64,000 nucleotides of DNA from Mycolicibacterium sp. S2-37 (GTDB taxonomy: Bacteria; Actinomycetota; Actinomycetes; Mycobacteriales; Mycobacteriaceae): positions 1-64,000 of the forward strand of contig NZ_JAFEVR010000002.1 in NCBI RefSeq assembly GCF_017352375.1. Direction: 5' to 3'. Below, in pieces: positions 36,140-45,854 of this stretch. Both the position numbers and the translations under genes were made by a program. The notes below the pieces were generated by a model. That model made no database searches and had not been told where the DNA came from. It worked only from the letters and a program-made list of their open reading frames with translations. The first letter of the stretch is position 1. Every line of letters starts with the position of its first letter.

Positions 36140-37558
36140 TCAGGCCCGGTGCCGGGGTCCGGTGGATACGGAACCGGTGCCGGTCGTCGAACCTGGCGCA
36201 CCGTGGCCTGCCGTTGAGACACCGGAAGTATCGGGGGATCTCGGCTTCTCCGGCGTTGGAACGCCGGTGAGGGACGAACTGTAGCTGGATCTGCCGGTTG
36301 CCACTCTGTTGTCTGCGGCCGTGTCATCGCCGGCTCTGGTTCGCGATCGGGAGGCCGAATCCGGACCGTCGTCGTGGCCGATTCTGGCGGAGGTAGCGAA
36401 GGCCGGTGCACCGTTCGGATCGGCGGTGATGCGTGGAGATGTCAATTCCGTTGCACTGGTTGCCCGTTCGATGGTGCCGGTCGGCGCGGAAGGGTCCGCT
36501 GTCACCCCTGTTTGGCTGTCGGACGGTGAGACGATGGCCCCGAAAGCGGCACCCGGACCGGGTTGGTCAACGGTTGCACCGGTCTGAAGGATCGATCCCG
36601 CGAGCGACAACACACTCGGACCGGCGGTGACGTCGTTGTGCGTGCCGAAGACACTGAAAGCTCCCGAAAGGATTCCCGAACCGGAATCGGCGTGCACGAC
36701 GTTGTCGTATCCGAACACGTCCGCGGCGGCCGACAGGATGCCGGTGGAGTGCACGGTGCTGTCGCCGGCAATTCCGACGCCGCTGCTGAACAGGCCTTGC
36801 GTCAGCACGGTGCCATTGGTGAGGAGATTGAGCGCAAGGCTGCCCAGGAGCCCGGAGGTGGTCGACTGCGTCCCGCTGCCCCCGGGTGACAGACCGAGTG
36901 CGAGATTGAGAAGGCCTATCGCCGAACTGCTTCCGGGCCCCAGTTGAAGGGATAGATTGCCGATACCGCTGGCCGCGGTCGCGGGTGAAGTCTGCTGTCC
37001 GTCACCGTTGAAGACCCCGACGACCAGGTTGGCTCCGCCGACCGCCGCGGACGATCCCGGCCCGATCTGAAGGACAACGTTGCCCGCACCGATGACACTG
37101 GCGTTGCTTCCTCCGCCGGCCCCAACGGCGATGGCGATGTTCGGACCGCCGACCATCGCTGTTTCGCCCGTCCCCAGTTGACCGAGAAGCCCGAGAACCG
37201 ACAGCAGCGCCGACACCGACGCTCCGTCGCCCACGGACGTTGCGAACGTCAAGGCGCTCAGGCTCACGTCCGCGCGGGCGTTGTGGCCGACGGCCACGGC
37301 ACCACTCAAAAAGGCGGTGGAGGCGTTCGCCTTGGCGCCTTCACCCAGTCCCAATGCAAATGTCGTCGGGCCGCTTGTACAGCCGTTTCCATTACCGAAT
37401 CCGAATATCGAAATGCACGAAGCATCGGCGGTCGGCGCAGCGCTCATCGACCCGGTCACGAGCGCACTCGAGACAGTCGCAGCGGCCATTGCGCCACTGC
37501 CGACGCCCGCACGAGAACGACGTTTCCGGTGCCGTCCGCGGCCCCGCCTCATCGACAT
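36140..37558 (-). CDS. Secreted Gly/Ser-rich repeat protein
   Basis: A 472-residue exported protein of unknown function at the head of the rml operon. A very basic N-terminus and a signal peptide ([25 protein letters not shown], cut near residue 45) precede a Cys-containing segment. About residues 70-330 contain imperfect 25-35-residue units with the recurring core G-x-N-h-h-h-x-h-G-P-G-S-S-x-A-h-G, which suggests a beta-solenoid. The last ~110 residues are Ser/Thr/Pro-rich and look disordered. It has no PE or PPE start. ATG 37558 is chosen ([14 protein letters not shown]); the frame opens at 37579. It lies 502 bases from the divergent PKS genes. It might be a surface protein tied to the glycolipid. 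Confidence 0.65.
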   Translation of the reverse strand: MSMRRGRGRHRKRRSRAGVGSGAMAAATVSSALVTGSMSAAPTADASCISIFGFGNGNGCTSGPTTFALGLGEGAKANASTAFLSGAVAVGHNARADVSLSALTFATSVGDGASVSALLSVLGLLGQLGTGETAMVGGPNIAIAVGAGGGSNASVIGAGNVVLQIGPGSSAAVGGANLVVGVFNGDGQQTSPATAASGIGNLSLQLGPGSSSAIGLLNLALGLSPGGSGTQSTTSGLLGSLALNLLTNGTVLTQGLFSSGVGIAGDSTVHSTGILSAAADVFGYDNVVHADSGSGILSGAFSVFGTHNDVTAGPSVLSLAGSILQTGATVDQPGPGAAFGAIVSPSDSQTGVTADPSAPTGTIERATSATELTSPRITADPNGAPAFATSARIGHDDGPDSASRSRTRAGDDTAADNRVATGRSSYSSSLTGVPTPEKPRSPDTSGVSTAGHGAPGSTTGTGSVSTGPRHRA

Positions 37559-38060
37559 CGCTCTCCTCCCGGGTGTCACCGAACGCGGATGCTACGCGCC
37601 GGAACCATGCGCGCGAGTCGTTTTACAGCAAAAATTGACGTATGCGTTCACCGGCTCCTGGTCGGATGCGGAACGACGGAGGGGTGGCAGAGGAATTAAC
37701 GTTGAAAAGCGGCGACACGCGGTGGGTGTGCCGACATGGCCGCTCTGCGCAGTCGCGGCGGCGCGTGTCCATCCCGGACGGTGCGCTGCCGGCGAACTAA
37801 CCGATCTGTGCCACAGTGTTCCGGTGGCCCTGGGGGTCGGTTACCGGCGGGTAGTACAGTAGCTCATTCGGTAGGTGTTGCCAGGATCCGTCGCGTTCAG
37901 CACGCCTAAAGCCGGGTAATGGCTTTTACAGATCAGTTTGCCCTGCCGACGTGTTTTCCACGCCGGACGTTCGAGGGCGGTCCGGGAGAATGGCGTCGGT
38001 CGGTCGCCGGCTGGCAAAAAACGCCCCCAGCGTCAATTAAACGGTTTAGAGTGCCTGAGC
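37559..38060. other. Divergent control region between the rml operon and the PUFA-type PKS operon
   Basis: 502 bases without a credible gene. It should hold both divergent promoters. A/T-rich patches occur at about 37630-37650 and 38015-38050 (around AATTAAACGG), close to the likely upstream regions of the two operons. I cannot define promoter boxes with confidence. A short part near 37850-37880 looks like a tRNA D-arm but has no matching remainder. Confidence 0.35.
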
Positions 38061-39671
38061 GTGCGGACAGCCTTGATCGAGTCTGAATACACGGGCGTCA
38101 CCTCACCACGGAATATCAGTCATTCGGATGCTGACGATGCACTCGCAGCGATCCGCAAGCCGGTAGCGGTGGTGCGGTCCGTGGACGGCCCGCGCCCCAT
38201 GGTGCTCGACGACGCCGGACTCCTCACGCCGGAGGTGATGCGTGATCACCTCCTGGCGGTGCTGCCGGCGGTGTACCCCGAATGGTTGGGCGATCGCAGC
38301 TTCACTGCAGCCCACGGAGTGCGGTTCCCCTATGTGATCGGCGAGATGGCGCGCGGCATCGCCACGGCGCGGATGACAGTCGAGGGCGTGCGCGCGGGGG
38401 TGATGGCCTTCTTCGGCAGCGCGGGACTGGATCTTGACTCTGTCGAGACGGGCGTCCGCGAGATCCAGATCGCCCTTGGTCGTGACTCGGGTGGCTGGGG
38501 CGCCAACCTGATCCACAACGTCCAGGATGACCGCCTCGAACTCGCCACGGTCGACCTCTTCCATCGTCTCGGTGTGCGGTATGTGTCGGCCTCAGCGTTC
38601 ATGCGGCTCACCCCTGCGATCGTGCTCTACGCGGCGAAGGGCTTACGGCGCGGACCGGACGGACGGGTGATGCGAGCCGGGCGGATCTTCGCCAAGGTCT
38701 CCCGCGAGGAGGTCGCGCGTCAGTTCCTGTCGCCGGCGCCCGAGGCCATGCTGCGTGCATTGGTCGACGAAGGCCGTCTCACAGCCGACGAAGCTGTCCT
38801 GGCCGGCGCAATCCCGGTGGCGGAGGACGTCACCGCCGAGGCGGATTCGGGCGGACACACCGACAACCGTGCCCTGACGGTGCTGCTTCCGCGTCTCATC
38901 GGTCTGCGTGACGAGATCGCCGCCGCCCACGGTTATGAGGTCCTACCCCGGGTGGGTGCGGCCGGGGGACTCGGAACCCCTGCCGCCGTCGCTGCCGCAT
39001 ACGCGGCCGGAGCGGCATACGTGCTGACCGGTTCGGTGAATCAGTCGGCTGTCGAGAGCGGTCTGTCAGCGGATGCCCGAAGCCTCCTGGCCATCGCGGA
39101 GTCGACCGACGTGGCCATGGCGCCCGCAGCGGACATGTTCGAGATGGGTGTGACCGTCCAGGTGCTCAAGCGAGGCACGATGTTCGCCCAGCGCGGCCAA
39201 CGGCTGGCCGACTTCTACCGCCGCTACTCGTCGCTCGACGAGGCCCCGGCGCACGAGTTGGCGAGTCTCGAGTCCACGGTTCTCGGACGGACGGTGGACG
39301 AGATTTGGTCTGAGACAGAGTCTTTCTTCGCCCAAAGAGACCCCCGGCAGATCGAGCGTGCTGCTACGGACGCCAAACATCGTATGGCCCTGGTGTTCCG
39401 CTGGTACCTGTTCAACGGCGCGCAGTGGGCCCGTGACGGCCATGCCGCCCGGCGGGCGGACTACCAGATCTGGTGCGGTCCGGCGATGGGCGCCTTCAAT
39501 GAGTGGGTGCGGGGCAGTTTCCTCGAACCGGTGCAGACGCGCACCGTCCGCCAGATCGCCCTGAATCTGCTCGAAGGGGCAGCCACCGTCACCCGTGCCG
39601 GGCAACTGCGTGCCGCCGGCGTCGCACTGCCCGGGTCCGCATTCGATTTCCGTCCGCGCCCACTCGGATAA
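38061..39671 (+). CDS. pfaD: PfaD-like trans-acting enoyl reductase of a PUFA-type synthase
   Basis: A 536-residue FMN-dependent enoyl reductase (nitronate-monooxygenase fold, PfaD/OrfD group), near the usual PfaD length. Characteristic stretches are GGWGANLIHNVQDDRLELA, VRYVSASAFMRLTPAIVLY, SGGHTDNRALTVLLPRLIGL (His 266), RVGAAGGLGTPAAVAAAY with VLTGSVNQ, and a PfaD-specific C-terminal half (about 370-520: MFEMGVTVQVLKRGTMF, MALVFRWYLFN). In PUFA synthases it acts in trans, reducing selected enoyl intermediates and so deciding where double bonds remain. GTG 38061 is chosen because it gives a normal PfaD N-terminus; the frame is open to 37938. It precedes the PfaA-like gene by 27 bases. Confidence 0.85.
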   Translation: MRTALIESEYTGVTSPRNISHSDADDALAAIRKPVAVVRSVDGPRPMVLDDAGLLTPEVMRDHLLAVLPAVYPEWLGDRSFTAAHGVRFPYVIGEMARGIATARMTVEGVRAGVMAFFGSAGLDLDSVETGVREIQIALGRDSGGWGANLIHNVQDDRLELATVDLFHRLGVRYVSASAFMRLTPAIVLYAAKGLRRGPDGRVMRAGRIFAKVSREEVARQFLSPAPEAMLRALVDEGRLTADEAVLAGAIPVAEDVTAEADSGGHTDNRALTVLLPRLIGLRDEIAAAHGYEVLPRVGAAGGLGTPAAVAAAYAAGAAYVLTGSVNQSAVESGLSADARSLLAIAESTDVAMAPAADMFEMGVTVQVLKRGTMFAQRGQRLADFYRRYSSLDEAPAHELASLESTVLGRTVDEIWSETESFFAQRDPRQIERAATDAKHRMALVFRWYLFNGAQWARDGHAARRADYQIWCGPAMGAFNEWVRGSFLEPVQTRTVRQIALNLLEGAATVTRAGQLRAAGVALPGSAFDFRPRPLG

Positions 39672-39698
39672 CCCCGTTCGCTCGAAATAAGAGGTTCT

Positions 39699-42600
39699 GT
39701 GACCGACCAGAAGCACCAGCCCACCGCAATCCCCGTCGCAGTCGTCGCGGTGACCGCGATCTACCCGGGGGAGCCGGGGCTCGAAGGTTACTGGCGCACG
39801 ATCACCGGCGGCCGTGACGCCATCGGCGACGTACCGCCGTCCCACTGGCTCATCGACGATTACTACGACCCCGATCCGACGGCGGTCGACAAGACCTACT
39901 GCAAGCGGGGCGGCTTCATCGAACCGGTGCACTTCGATCCGATGCAGTTCGGACTGCCGCCCAATGCGCTACCCGCCACCGACTCTGCGCAGCTGCTCGC
40001 GCTCATCGCCGCCAAAGAGGTCCTCGACAAGGCGATGAGCGGCCGCGCCGTCGACCTCGACCGCGTCGACATCGTGCTGGGGGTCGCCTCCACAACCGAA
40101 CTCGTCGTCCAGATGGGCTCGCGTATGCAGCAACCGGTGTGGCGTAAAGCGATGCTGGAGAACGGTCTGCCCGAAGACGAGGCGGACGAGATCTGCCGCG
40201 ACATCGCCGACCATTACGTGCCGTGGTTGGAGAGCACCTTCCCCGGTCTGCTGGGCAATGTCGTCGCCGGACGCGTGGCCAACCGTCTGAACCTGGGTGG
40301 GAGCAACTTCGTCGTCGATGCCGCATGCGCGAGTTCCCTCTCGGCGGTGCAGGTGGCGCTGCACAAGCTGTATCTGCACGAATCGGACCTCGTGCTGACG
40401 GGCGGCGTCGACGCCCTCAACGACGTGATGATGTACATGTGCTTCTCCAAGACGCCGGCGTTCTCCCGGACGGGGGACTGCCGGCCGTTCTCGGACGGTG
40501 CTGACGGCACCATCATCGGTGAGGGCGTCGGCATGATGGCGCTCAAGCGACTCAGCGACGCCGAACGCGACGGCGATGAGATCCACGCCGTCATCCGGGG
40601 CCTCGGCTCCTCGTCCGACGGACGGGCCTCCAGTGTGTATGCGCCGCGCTCCGAAGGGCAGGCGAAGGCGCTGCGACGCGCCTACGACCGGGCCGGTTAC
40701 GAGCCGTCCACCGTCGGACTGCTCGAGGCGCACGGCACGGCGACCAAGGCAGGCGATGTCGCCGAATTCGCCGCGCTGAAGTCGGTTTTCACCGACACGG
40801 GTTCGCGAGTCGCGCTCGGCTCGGTCAAGTCCCAGATCGGACATACCAAGGCGGCCGCAGGCGCTGCGGGCCTCATCAAAGCGATCCTCGCACTACAGCA
40901 TTCGACGCTTCCAGGGACCCTGAAGGTGGAGCGGCCCAACCCCGCGCTCGGGCTCGACGAGACACCGTTCTACATCAATGCGGACACCCGGCCCTGGGTG
41001 CGGTCAGCCGATCTGCCTCGGCGCGCATCGGTCAGTTCGTTCGGATTCGGCGGCAGCAACTTCCACGTGACGCTGGAGGAGTATCAGGGCCGGCACCGGG
41101 CGAAACGCCTGCGGACACTGCCGACCGAGCTCGTGGTGCTCAGTGCCACAGACGAAGCCGAGCTTCAGAAGCGCGCCGCGGACCTGATCACGGCCGTGCG
41201 CGCCGGCGAAGGACTCGCCCGGATCGCCTTCGAGTGCGCACACGAGTTCGATGCAACACAGCCCGCGCGCGCGGGGTTGGTCGCCGCGGACACCGTGTCG
41301 CTGGAGGCGCTGGCCGAGAAGTTGCAGACGGCGCTCGCCGACGGCGCTGTCTCGACGCTCAAAGATCCCGACATCGCGGTGGGTTTCGGGACCGCGCGCC
41401 AAGGGAAGACGGCATTCCTCTTCCCGGGTCAGGGCAGTCAGTACGTCGGCATGGGCGGCGACCTCGCCCTCGAGTTCCCAGCCGCGCTCGCGGTCTGGGA
41501 CGGGCTCGGCGGCGACCTCGCGGGCCTTTCCGATGTGGTGTTCCCTGAGCCGGCATTCGACTCGGCCACCGCTGACGCACAGCGGGCCGAGCTCACGGCG
41601 ATGGACAACGCTCAGCCGGCCATCGCGGCGACGAGCCTTTCGCAGCTGGCGCTCCTCGAGATCCTGGGCGTGACCGCCGATGCCGCGGCAGGTCACAGCT
41701 TCGGCGAGGTGACAGCGCTGGCGGCTGCGGGCGTCATCCCGACCGACCGGCTCGTCGAGACAGCGCGCACCCGCGGCGTCCTGATGGCCGAAGCCGGGCA
41801 CGGCAAGGACGGCGCGATGCTGGCTGTCGTCGCGGGCGTCGACGACGTTCGCTCACTCCTCGAATCGCAGCCGGAGTCCGCGGGCTCGTTGGTGATCGCC
41901 AACGACAACGCGCCCAAGCAGGTGGTGCTCGCCGGACACGCATCCGACATCGAATGGGCCGAGGCCGCGGTCCGGTCTGCCGGCTGGGTGTCGCGTCGGC
42001 TACCGGTGGCATCGGCTTTCCATTCTCCGATCGTGGCCGCCAGCTCTGCGCCGCTGACCGACTATCTGAAGTCCCTCGAGCTCGGATCCGCGGCTTTTCC
42101 GGTCTATGCCAACGCGACGGCGCAACCGTATGACGAGCAGGTCGCCGATCAGCTCGGCGATCAGGTACGTCAGCCCGTCAAGTTCCGCGAGATGATCGAG
42201 GCGATGGCCGATGCCGACGTGACGCGGTTCATCGAGGTCGGGCCGAGTCGCGTGCTGACCGGACTGGTTGGTCAGATTCTGGCCGGTACGCCACATCTGG
42301 CTGTCGCGCTGGATGATTCGAAGAGCGGCGGCCTGCGCGGTTGGCATCGCGGCCTGGCGGCTCTGGCCGCCGACGGGGTGGTGCTCGATCTGGTTGCACT
42401 GTTCGACCACTACGCCGAACCCGCCAAACACGTGCCGGCACCGGCCCATGCCGTTCTGGTCGGTGGGGCGAACCTCGGCAAGCCCTATCCGCCGGCGGAC
42501 GGGAAGACGTCGATCACGCCGAAGCGCGTACGGGTGACCTCGCCGGAGATCACCACACCGCAGGAAAACCCGCTGGCCACTGTGGAAGGACGACCCCCGA

Positions 42601-45600
42601 TGACGCAGGTAGTCCAGCGCATGGAACCTCCGCGCAGTCAACCCGCCGCGGTGGCGACGCCGGCAGCTGCCGTGCCCGCGCCGGCAGCTCACGCACCCGC
42701 GCCTGAAGTGCATGTACCCGCGGCCTCCTCCGCGCCGCTCTCCGCGGACGCCTGGAGTGTCATCGACCACATCCAGCGCGAGACCGCCCAGCAGCACCAA
42801 CGCTATCTGGACGTCATGACCCAGAGTCACCAGGCGTTTCTCGATGTGGCTGCGCAGATGATGGCTGAGATCGTCCACGACCAACCGTCCGCGCCGCAGA
42901 CGCCCAGGGTGACGTTGAAAGAGGTCGTGCAGACGCCCGCCTCGGTGCAGAACGCGGTGGTGGCGACACCGAGTGTCGCAGCCGTGCTGTCGCCGGTTCA
43001 GCCGGTTCAGCCGGTTCCGGTCGCGGTTCCTGCGGAGACTGCCTCGCCGAACACATCCGGAGCGCCGGCGGCGGGGTTGCCGGTGGGTGCTGTGGTGTTG
43101 GGGATCGTGTCGGAGAAGACGGGTTATCCGGCGGACATGTTGTCGTTGGAGATGGAGATGGAGGCCGAGCTCGGGATCGATTCCATCAAGCAGGTGGAGA
43201 TTCTGGCGGCGTTGCAGGCGAAGTTCCCGGGGGCGCCGGAGATTCCGGCATCGGAGTTGGCGGGTCTGCGGACGTTGCAGGATGTGGTCGACACGGTGGG
43301 GGGTTTCGCCTCGGGCGGGAACGCTGCGCCTGTCGTGGCGGCGCCTGTTGTTGCGCCGGCGGCGGGGTTGCCGGTGGGTGCTGTGGTGTTGGGGATCGTG
43401 TCGGAGAAGACGGGTTATCCGGCGGACATGTTGTCGTTGGAGATGGAGATGGAGGCCGAGCTCGGGATCGATTCCATCAAGCAGGTGGAGATTCTGGCGG
43501 CGTTGCAGGCGAAGTTCCCGGGGGCGCCGGAGATTCCGGCATCGGAGTTGGCGGGTCTGCGGACGTTGCAGGATGTGGTCGACACGGTCGGGGGATTCGC
43601 CGCAGGCGAAGAGGAACCGGCACCGACTGCTGATGACGCGCCCGACGACGCGACGCCTTCGGGAGGCTTGTCGTGTACCGAGGCGAACTTTCAGCCGGTG
43701 CCGCCGAGCGGCTTCGCCATGGCGGGCCTGCGTGACGGCGAGGTCTTCATCACTCGCGAGGACCCCGCCTTCGCCGATGCGCTCGAACAGGTGATGGTCG
43801 ATCGCGGGATCAAGGCGAGGGCCGTCGACGAGCTGCCGGACCGCGCGACCGCCGTGGTCAGTCTTGCCGCGCTGGGCCCTGCGGACACCGCCGGGGATTG
43901 CGTCGACATGCACGTTCGCGCATTCCGGGCGGCACGCAGTGTCGCTCGAAGCGACTCAGCGTCGAGGCTTTTCGTGACCGTCCAGTCCACGGGCGGGACG
44001 TTCACTGCGACCGACACACCGACCGGCGTGGCCAGCCTGGCCAAGACCGCCGCATGGGAGTGGCCGGACGCCTCGGTGCGGGCCATCGACATCGAACGCC
44101 TCGATGCCGAACGGGTGACGGCTGAACTGCTCGAAGGGGGTAGTGGTATCGAGGTCGCGCTGCGCGCGGACGGCACCCGCCTGGTCGCCGTCGACGACAT
44201 CGCCTCATCGGTCGGCGATGGCGAGACGGTCAGCGTCCCCGCCGGCGGTGTCGTTGTGGTGACCGGCGGTGCACGCGGTGTGACGGCCGCGTCGGCGCTC
44301 GCGCTGGCCAAGCGCCACGGTCTGCGGCTGGCCCTCCTCGGCCGCACACCGCTTCGGGATGCGACGGCAGACCGGCCGGCGGGCGCAACCGTCGCCGAGA
44401 TCGCCACGGCCCTGGCCGCGTCCGCACGTACCCGGGGTGCGCAACTGAGCTTGCCCGAGGCGCGGGTGCAGGCGGAGAAACTGATGGCCGAACGGGAGGT
44501 GCGCGCCACACTCGCGACCGCCGAACAGCAGGGCACAACGGCGCGCTACTTCTCCGCCAGCATCACCGACGGCGCGGCGCTGCGCGGCGTTCTCGACGAG
44601 GTGCGCACGGCTCTCGGGCCGATCGTCGGTGTGGTCCACGGCGCCGGCGTGCTGGCCGACAAGCGCCTCGAAGATCTCGGCGACGCACAGTTCGTCACGG
44701 TGTTCAGCACGAAACTGGTCGGTGCGGAGACCCTGTTGGACGCGACGTCGTCCGACGATCTGCGATTCATCTCGATGTTCTCCTCGATCGCGGCGCGAGC
44801 AGGAAATCCCGGCCAGTCCGCCTACGCCGCGGCCAACGCGGCCCTCGAATCCATCGCGGCGCGTGAAGCCGCGCGTCGAGGGGACGGGTGCGTCGTGCGC
44901 GCTTTCGGCTGGGGTCCCTGGGACGGCGGAATGGTCGACGCCACACTCAAGAGCCGCTTCCTCGACGCCGGGGTCGGCGTCATCCCGATCGACGAGGGTG
45001 CCCAGTTCTTCGCCGAGCATGCGCTGCGCCGCTCGCCGGCCACGTCGGTCGTCGTGGCCGCGCCTGCAGAGCCGAGGTTGCGCGCGGCGCACCTGGAATG
45101 GGATGTGTCGGTCGAGACGCTGCCGGTCCTGGAAGACCATCAGGTCCGCGGCCAGATCGTGGTTCCGGTCGTGATCGTTCTCGACGCCATGCTGCGCGCG
45201 GCACGTGATCTGACCGGAGACGCGAGCGTTGTCGTCCGCGACTTCCAGGTGCTCTCGGGCGTCACCTTCGGAGTCTGTGGGCAGCAGGATCTTGCCATCG
45301 ATCTCGATCCGGCTGGTTCGTCCTACACCGCGACGGTGCACGACTGTGAGGGACGCCCGCGCTACCGCGCCATCCTCGAATTGGCGTCCACCCCACCAAC
45401 AAGCGTCGGCGTTCCCCAGGTGTCCGGGTCGGCATGGCCGACGAGTGTCGAGGACGCCTACGCGGGGCCGTTGTTCCACGGTCCGCGGTTCGCGGTCATC
45501 GATCGGCTGGATTCGTTCGGATCGGCCGGGGGCACGGCGACCCTCAAGACCCTCGCCGATCTCGGCTGGTCGGACGTCGACTGGGCGATCGATCCTGCGA

Positions 45601-45854
45601 GCGTGGACGGTGGTCTGCAGTTGGGGATCCTGTGGGCCAGTGCGCACGGTTATCCCCTCGTGCTGCCCGTGCGTATCGGGCGTGCCGCCTTGCACCGCTC
45701 GTTCGGTGACGCCGGTGCCCTGCGGTGCCGGTTGGCCGCGCATCCGGTCAACGACAAGCGCGTCGACTTCGACATCACATTCGAAACAACCGACGGCGCG
45801 CCGGTCGCGACGCTCGAAGGCGTGGAGTTCTACGTCGCGGGCACCGGGTCGTGA
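39699..45854 (+). CDS. pfaA: PfaA-like PUFA-type PKS: KS-AT-ACP-ACP-KR-DH
   Basis: A 2051-residue iterative megasynthase. Ketosynthase: about 8-455, Cys210 (DAACASS), His345 (HGTAT), His382 (GHTKAAAG). Malonyl-type acyltransferase: about 565-890, Ser667 (GHSFGE) and His775 (SAFHSP). An Ala/Pro linker is followed by two identical carrier domains with phosphopantetheine Ser1162 and Ser1259 in LGIDSIKQ, the hallmark of PUFA-synthase ACPs. Ketoreductase: about 1390-1790, TGGARG at 1522, Ser1696, Tyr1709. C-terminal hotdog dehydratase: about 1800-2040, His1814 (EDHQVRG), Asp1970 (VDGGLQ). All catalytic residues are present. Marine PfaA proteins have five or more ACPs; two is few. It is overlapped by the next gene (GTGA). 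It probably extends a chain with malonyl-CoA; the product is unknown. Confidence 0.9.
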   Translation: MTDQKHQPTAIPVAVVAVTAIYPGEPGLEGYWRTITGGRDAIGDVPPSHWLIDDYYDPDPTAVDKTYCKRGGFIEPVHFDPMQFGLPPNALPATDSAQLLALIAAKEVLDKAMSGRAVDLDRVDIVLGVASTTELVVQMGSRMQQPVWRKAMLENGLPEDEADEICRDIADHYVPWLESTFPGLLGNVVAGRVANRLNLGGSNFVVDAACASSLSAVQVALHKLYLHESDLVLTGGVDALNDVMMYMCFSKTPAFSRTGDCRPFSDGADGTIIGEGVGMMALKRLSDAERDGDEIHAVIRGLGSSSDGRASSVYAPRSEGQAKALRRAYDRAGYEPSTVGLLEAHGTATKAGDVAEFAALKSVFTDTGSRVALGSVKSQIGHTKAAAGAAGLIKAILALQHSTLPGTLKVERPNPALGLDETPFYINADTRPWVRSADLPRRASVSSFGFGGSNFHVTLEEYQGRHRAKRLRTLPTELVVLSATDEAELQKRAADLITAVRAGEGLARIAFECAHEFDATQPARAGLVAADTVSLEALAEKLQTALADGAVSTLKDPDIAVGFGTARQGKTAFLFPGQGSQYVGMGGDLALEFPAALAVWDGLGGDLAGLSDVVFPEPAFDSATADAQRAELTAMDNAQPAIAATSLSQLALLEILGVTADAAAGHSFGEVTALAAAGVIPTDRLVETARTRGVLMAEAGHGKDGAMLAVVAGVDDVRSLLESQPESAGSLVIANDNAPKQVVLAGHASDIEWAEAAVRSAGWVSRRLPVASAFHSPIVAASSAPLTDYLKSLELGSAAFPVYANATAQPYDEQVADQLGDQVRQPVKFREMIEAMADADVTRFIEVGPSRVLTGLVGQILAGTPHLAVALDDSKSGGLRGWHRGLAALAADGVVLDLVALFDHYAEPAKHVPAPAHAVLVGGANLGKPYPPADGKTSITPKRVRVTSPEITTPQENPLATVEGRPPMTQVVQRMEPPRSQPAAVATPAAAVPAPAAHAPAPEVHVPAASSAPLSADAWSVIDHIQRETAQQHQRYLDVMTQSHQAFLDVAAQMMAEIVHDQPSAPQTPRVTLKEVVQTPASVQNAVVATPSVAAVLSPVQPVQPVPVAVPAETASPNTSGAPAAGLPVGAVVLGIVSEKTGYPADMLSLEMEMEAELGIDSIKQVEILAALQAKFPGAPEIPASELAGLRTLQDVVDTVGGFASGGNAAPVVAAPVVAPAAGLPVGAVVLGIVSEKTGYPADMLSLEMEMEAELGIDSIKQVEILAALQAKFPGAPEIPASELAGLRTLQDVVDTVGGFAAGEEEPAPTADDAPDDATPSGGLSCTEANFQPVPPSGFAMAGLRDGEVFITREDPAFADALEQVMVDRGIKARAVDELPDRATAVVSLAALGPADTAGDCVDMHVRAFRAARSVARSDSASRLFVTVQSTGGTFTATDTPTGVASLAKTAAWEWPDASVRAIDIERLDAERVTAELLEGGSGIEVALRADGTRLVAVDDIASSVGDGETVSVPAGGVVVVTGGARGVTAASALALAKRHGLRLALLGRTPLRDATADRPAGATVAEIATALAASARTRGAQLSLPEARVQAEKLMAEREVRATLATAEQQGTTARYFSASITDGAALRGVLDEVRTALGPIVGVVHGAGVLADKRLEDLGDAQFVTVFSTKLVGAETLLDATSSDDLRFISMFSSIAARAGNPGQSAYAAANAALESIAAREAARRGDGCVVRAFGWGPWDGGMVDATLKSRFLDAGVGVIPIDEGAQFFAEHALRRSPATSVVVAAPAEPRLRAAHLEWDVSVETLPVLEDHQVRGQIVVPVVIVLDAMLRAARDLTGDASVVVRDFQVLSGVTFGVCGQQDLAIDLDPAGSSYTATVHDCEGRPRYRAILELASTPPTSVGVPQVSGSAWPTSVEDAYAGPLFHGPRFAVIDRLDSFGSAGGTATLKTLADLGWSDVDWAIDPASVDGGLQLGILWASAHGYPLVLPVRIGRAALHRSFGDAGALRCRLAAHPVNDKRVDFDITFETTDGAPVATLEGVEFYVAGTGS
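43062..43297 (+). repeat. First copy of a 236-bp perfect repeat encoding an ACP
   Basis: Identical base for base to 43353-43588, 291 bases downstream. It covers carrier domain 1 of the PfaA-like protein. Codons here end unusually often in G (gtg, ttg, ggg) where the flanking gene prefers C, so the duplication or its homogenisation is recent or the DNA came from elsewhere. Confidence 0.95.
43353..43588 (+). repeat. Second copy of the 236-bp perfect ACP repeat
   Basis: Identical to 43062-43297 and encodes carrier domain 2. The unit length (291 bases, 97 codons) keeps the frame, so unequal crossing-over could add or remove carrier domains without breaking the gene. Confidence 0.95.

Noticed and set aside
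36140..37558. PE-PGRS or PPE protein
   Set aside because: It has a normal signal peptide and no PE or PPE N-terminal domain.
37848..37885. tRNA-like D-arm sequence (GTAGCTCATTCGGTAGG)
   Set aside because: No anticodon arm, T arm or acceptor stem follows at the right distance.
45725..45850. Extended start of the PfaC-like protein at 45725
   Set aside because: It would overlap the PfaA dehydratase by more than 120 bases with non-family sequence; GTG 45851 with a 4-bp overlap is better.
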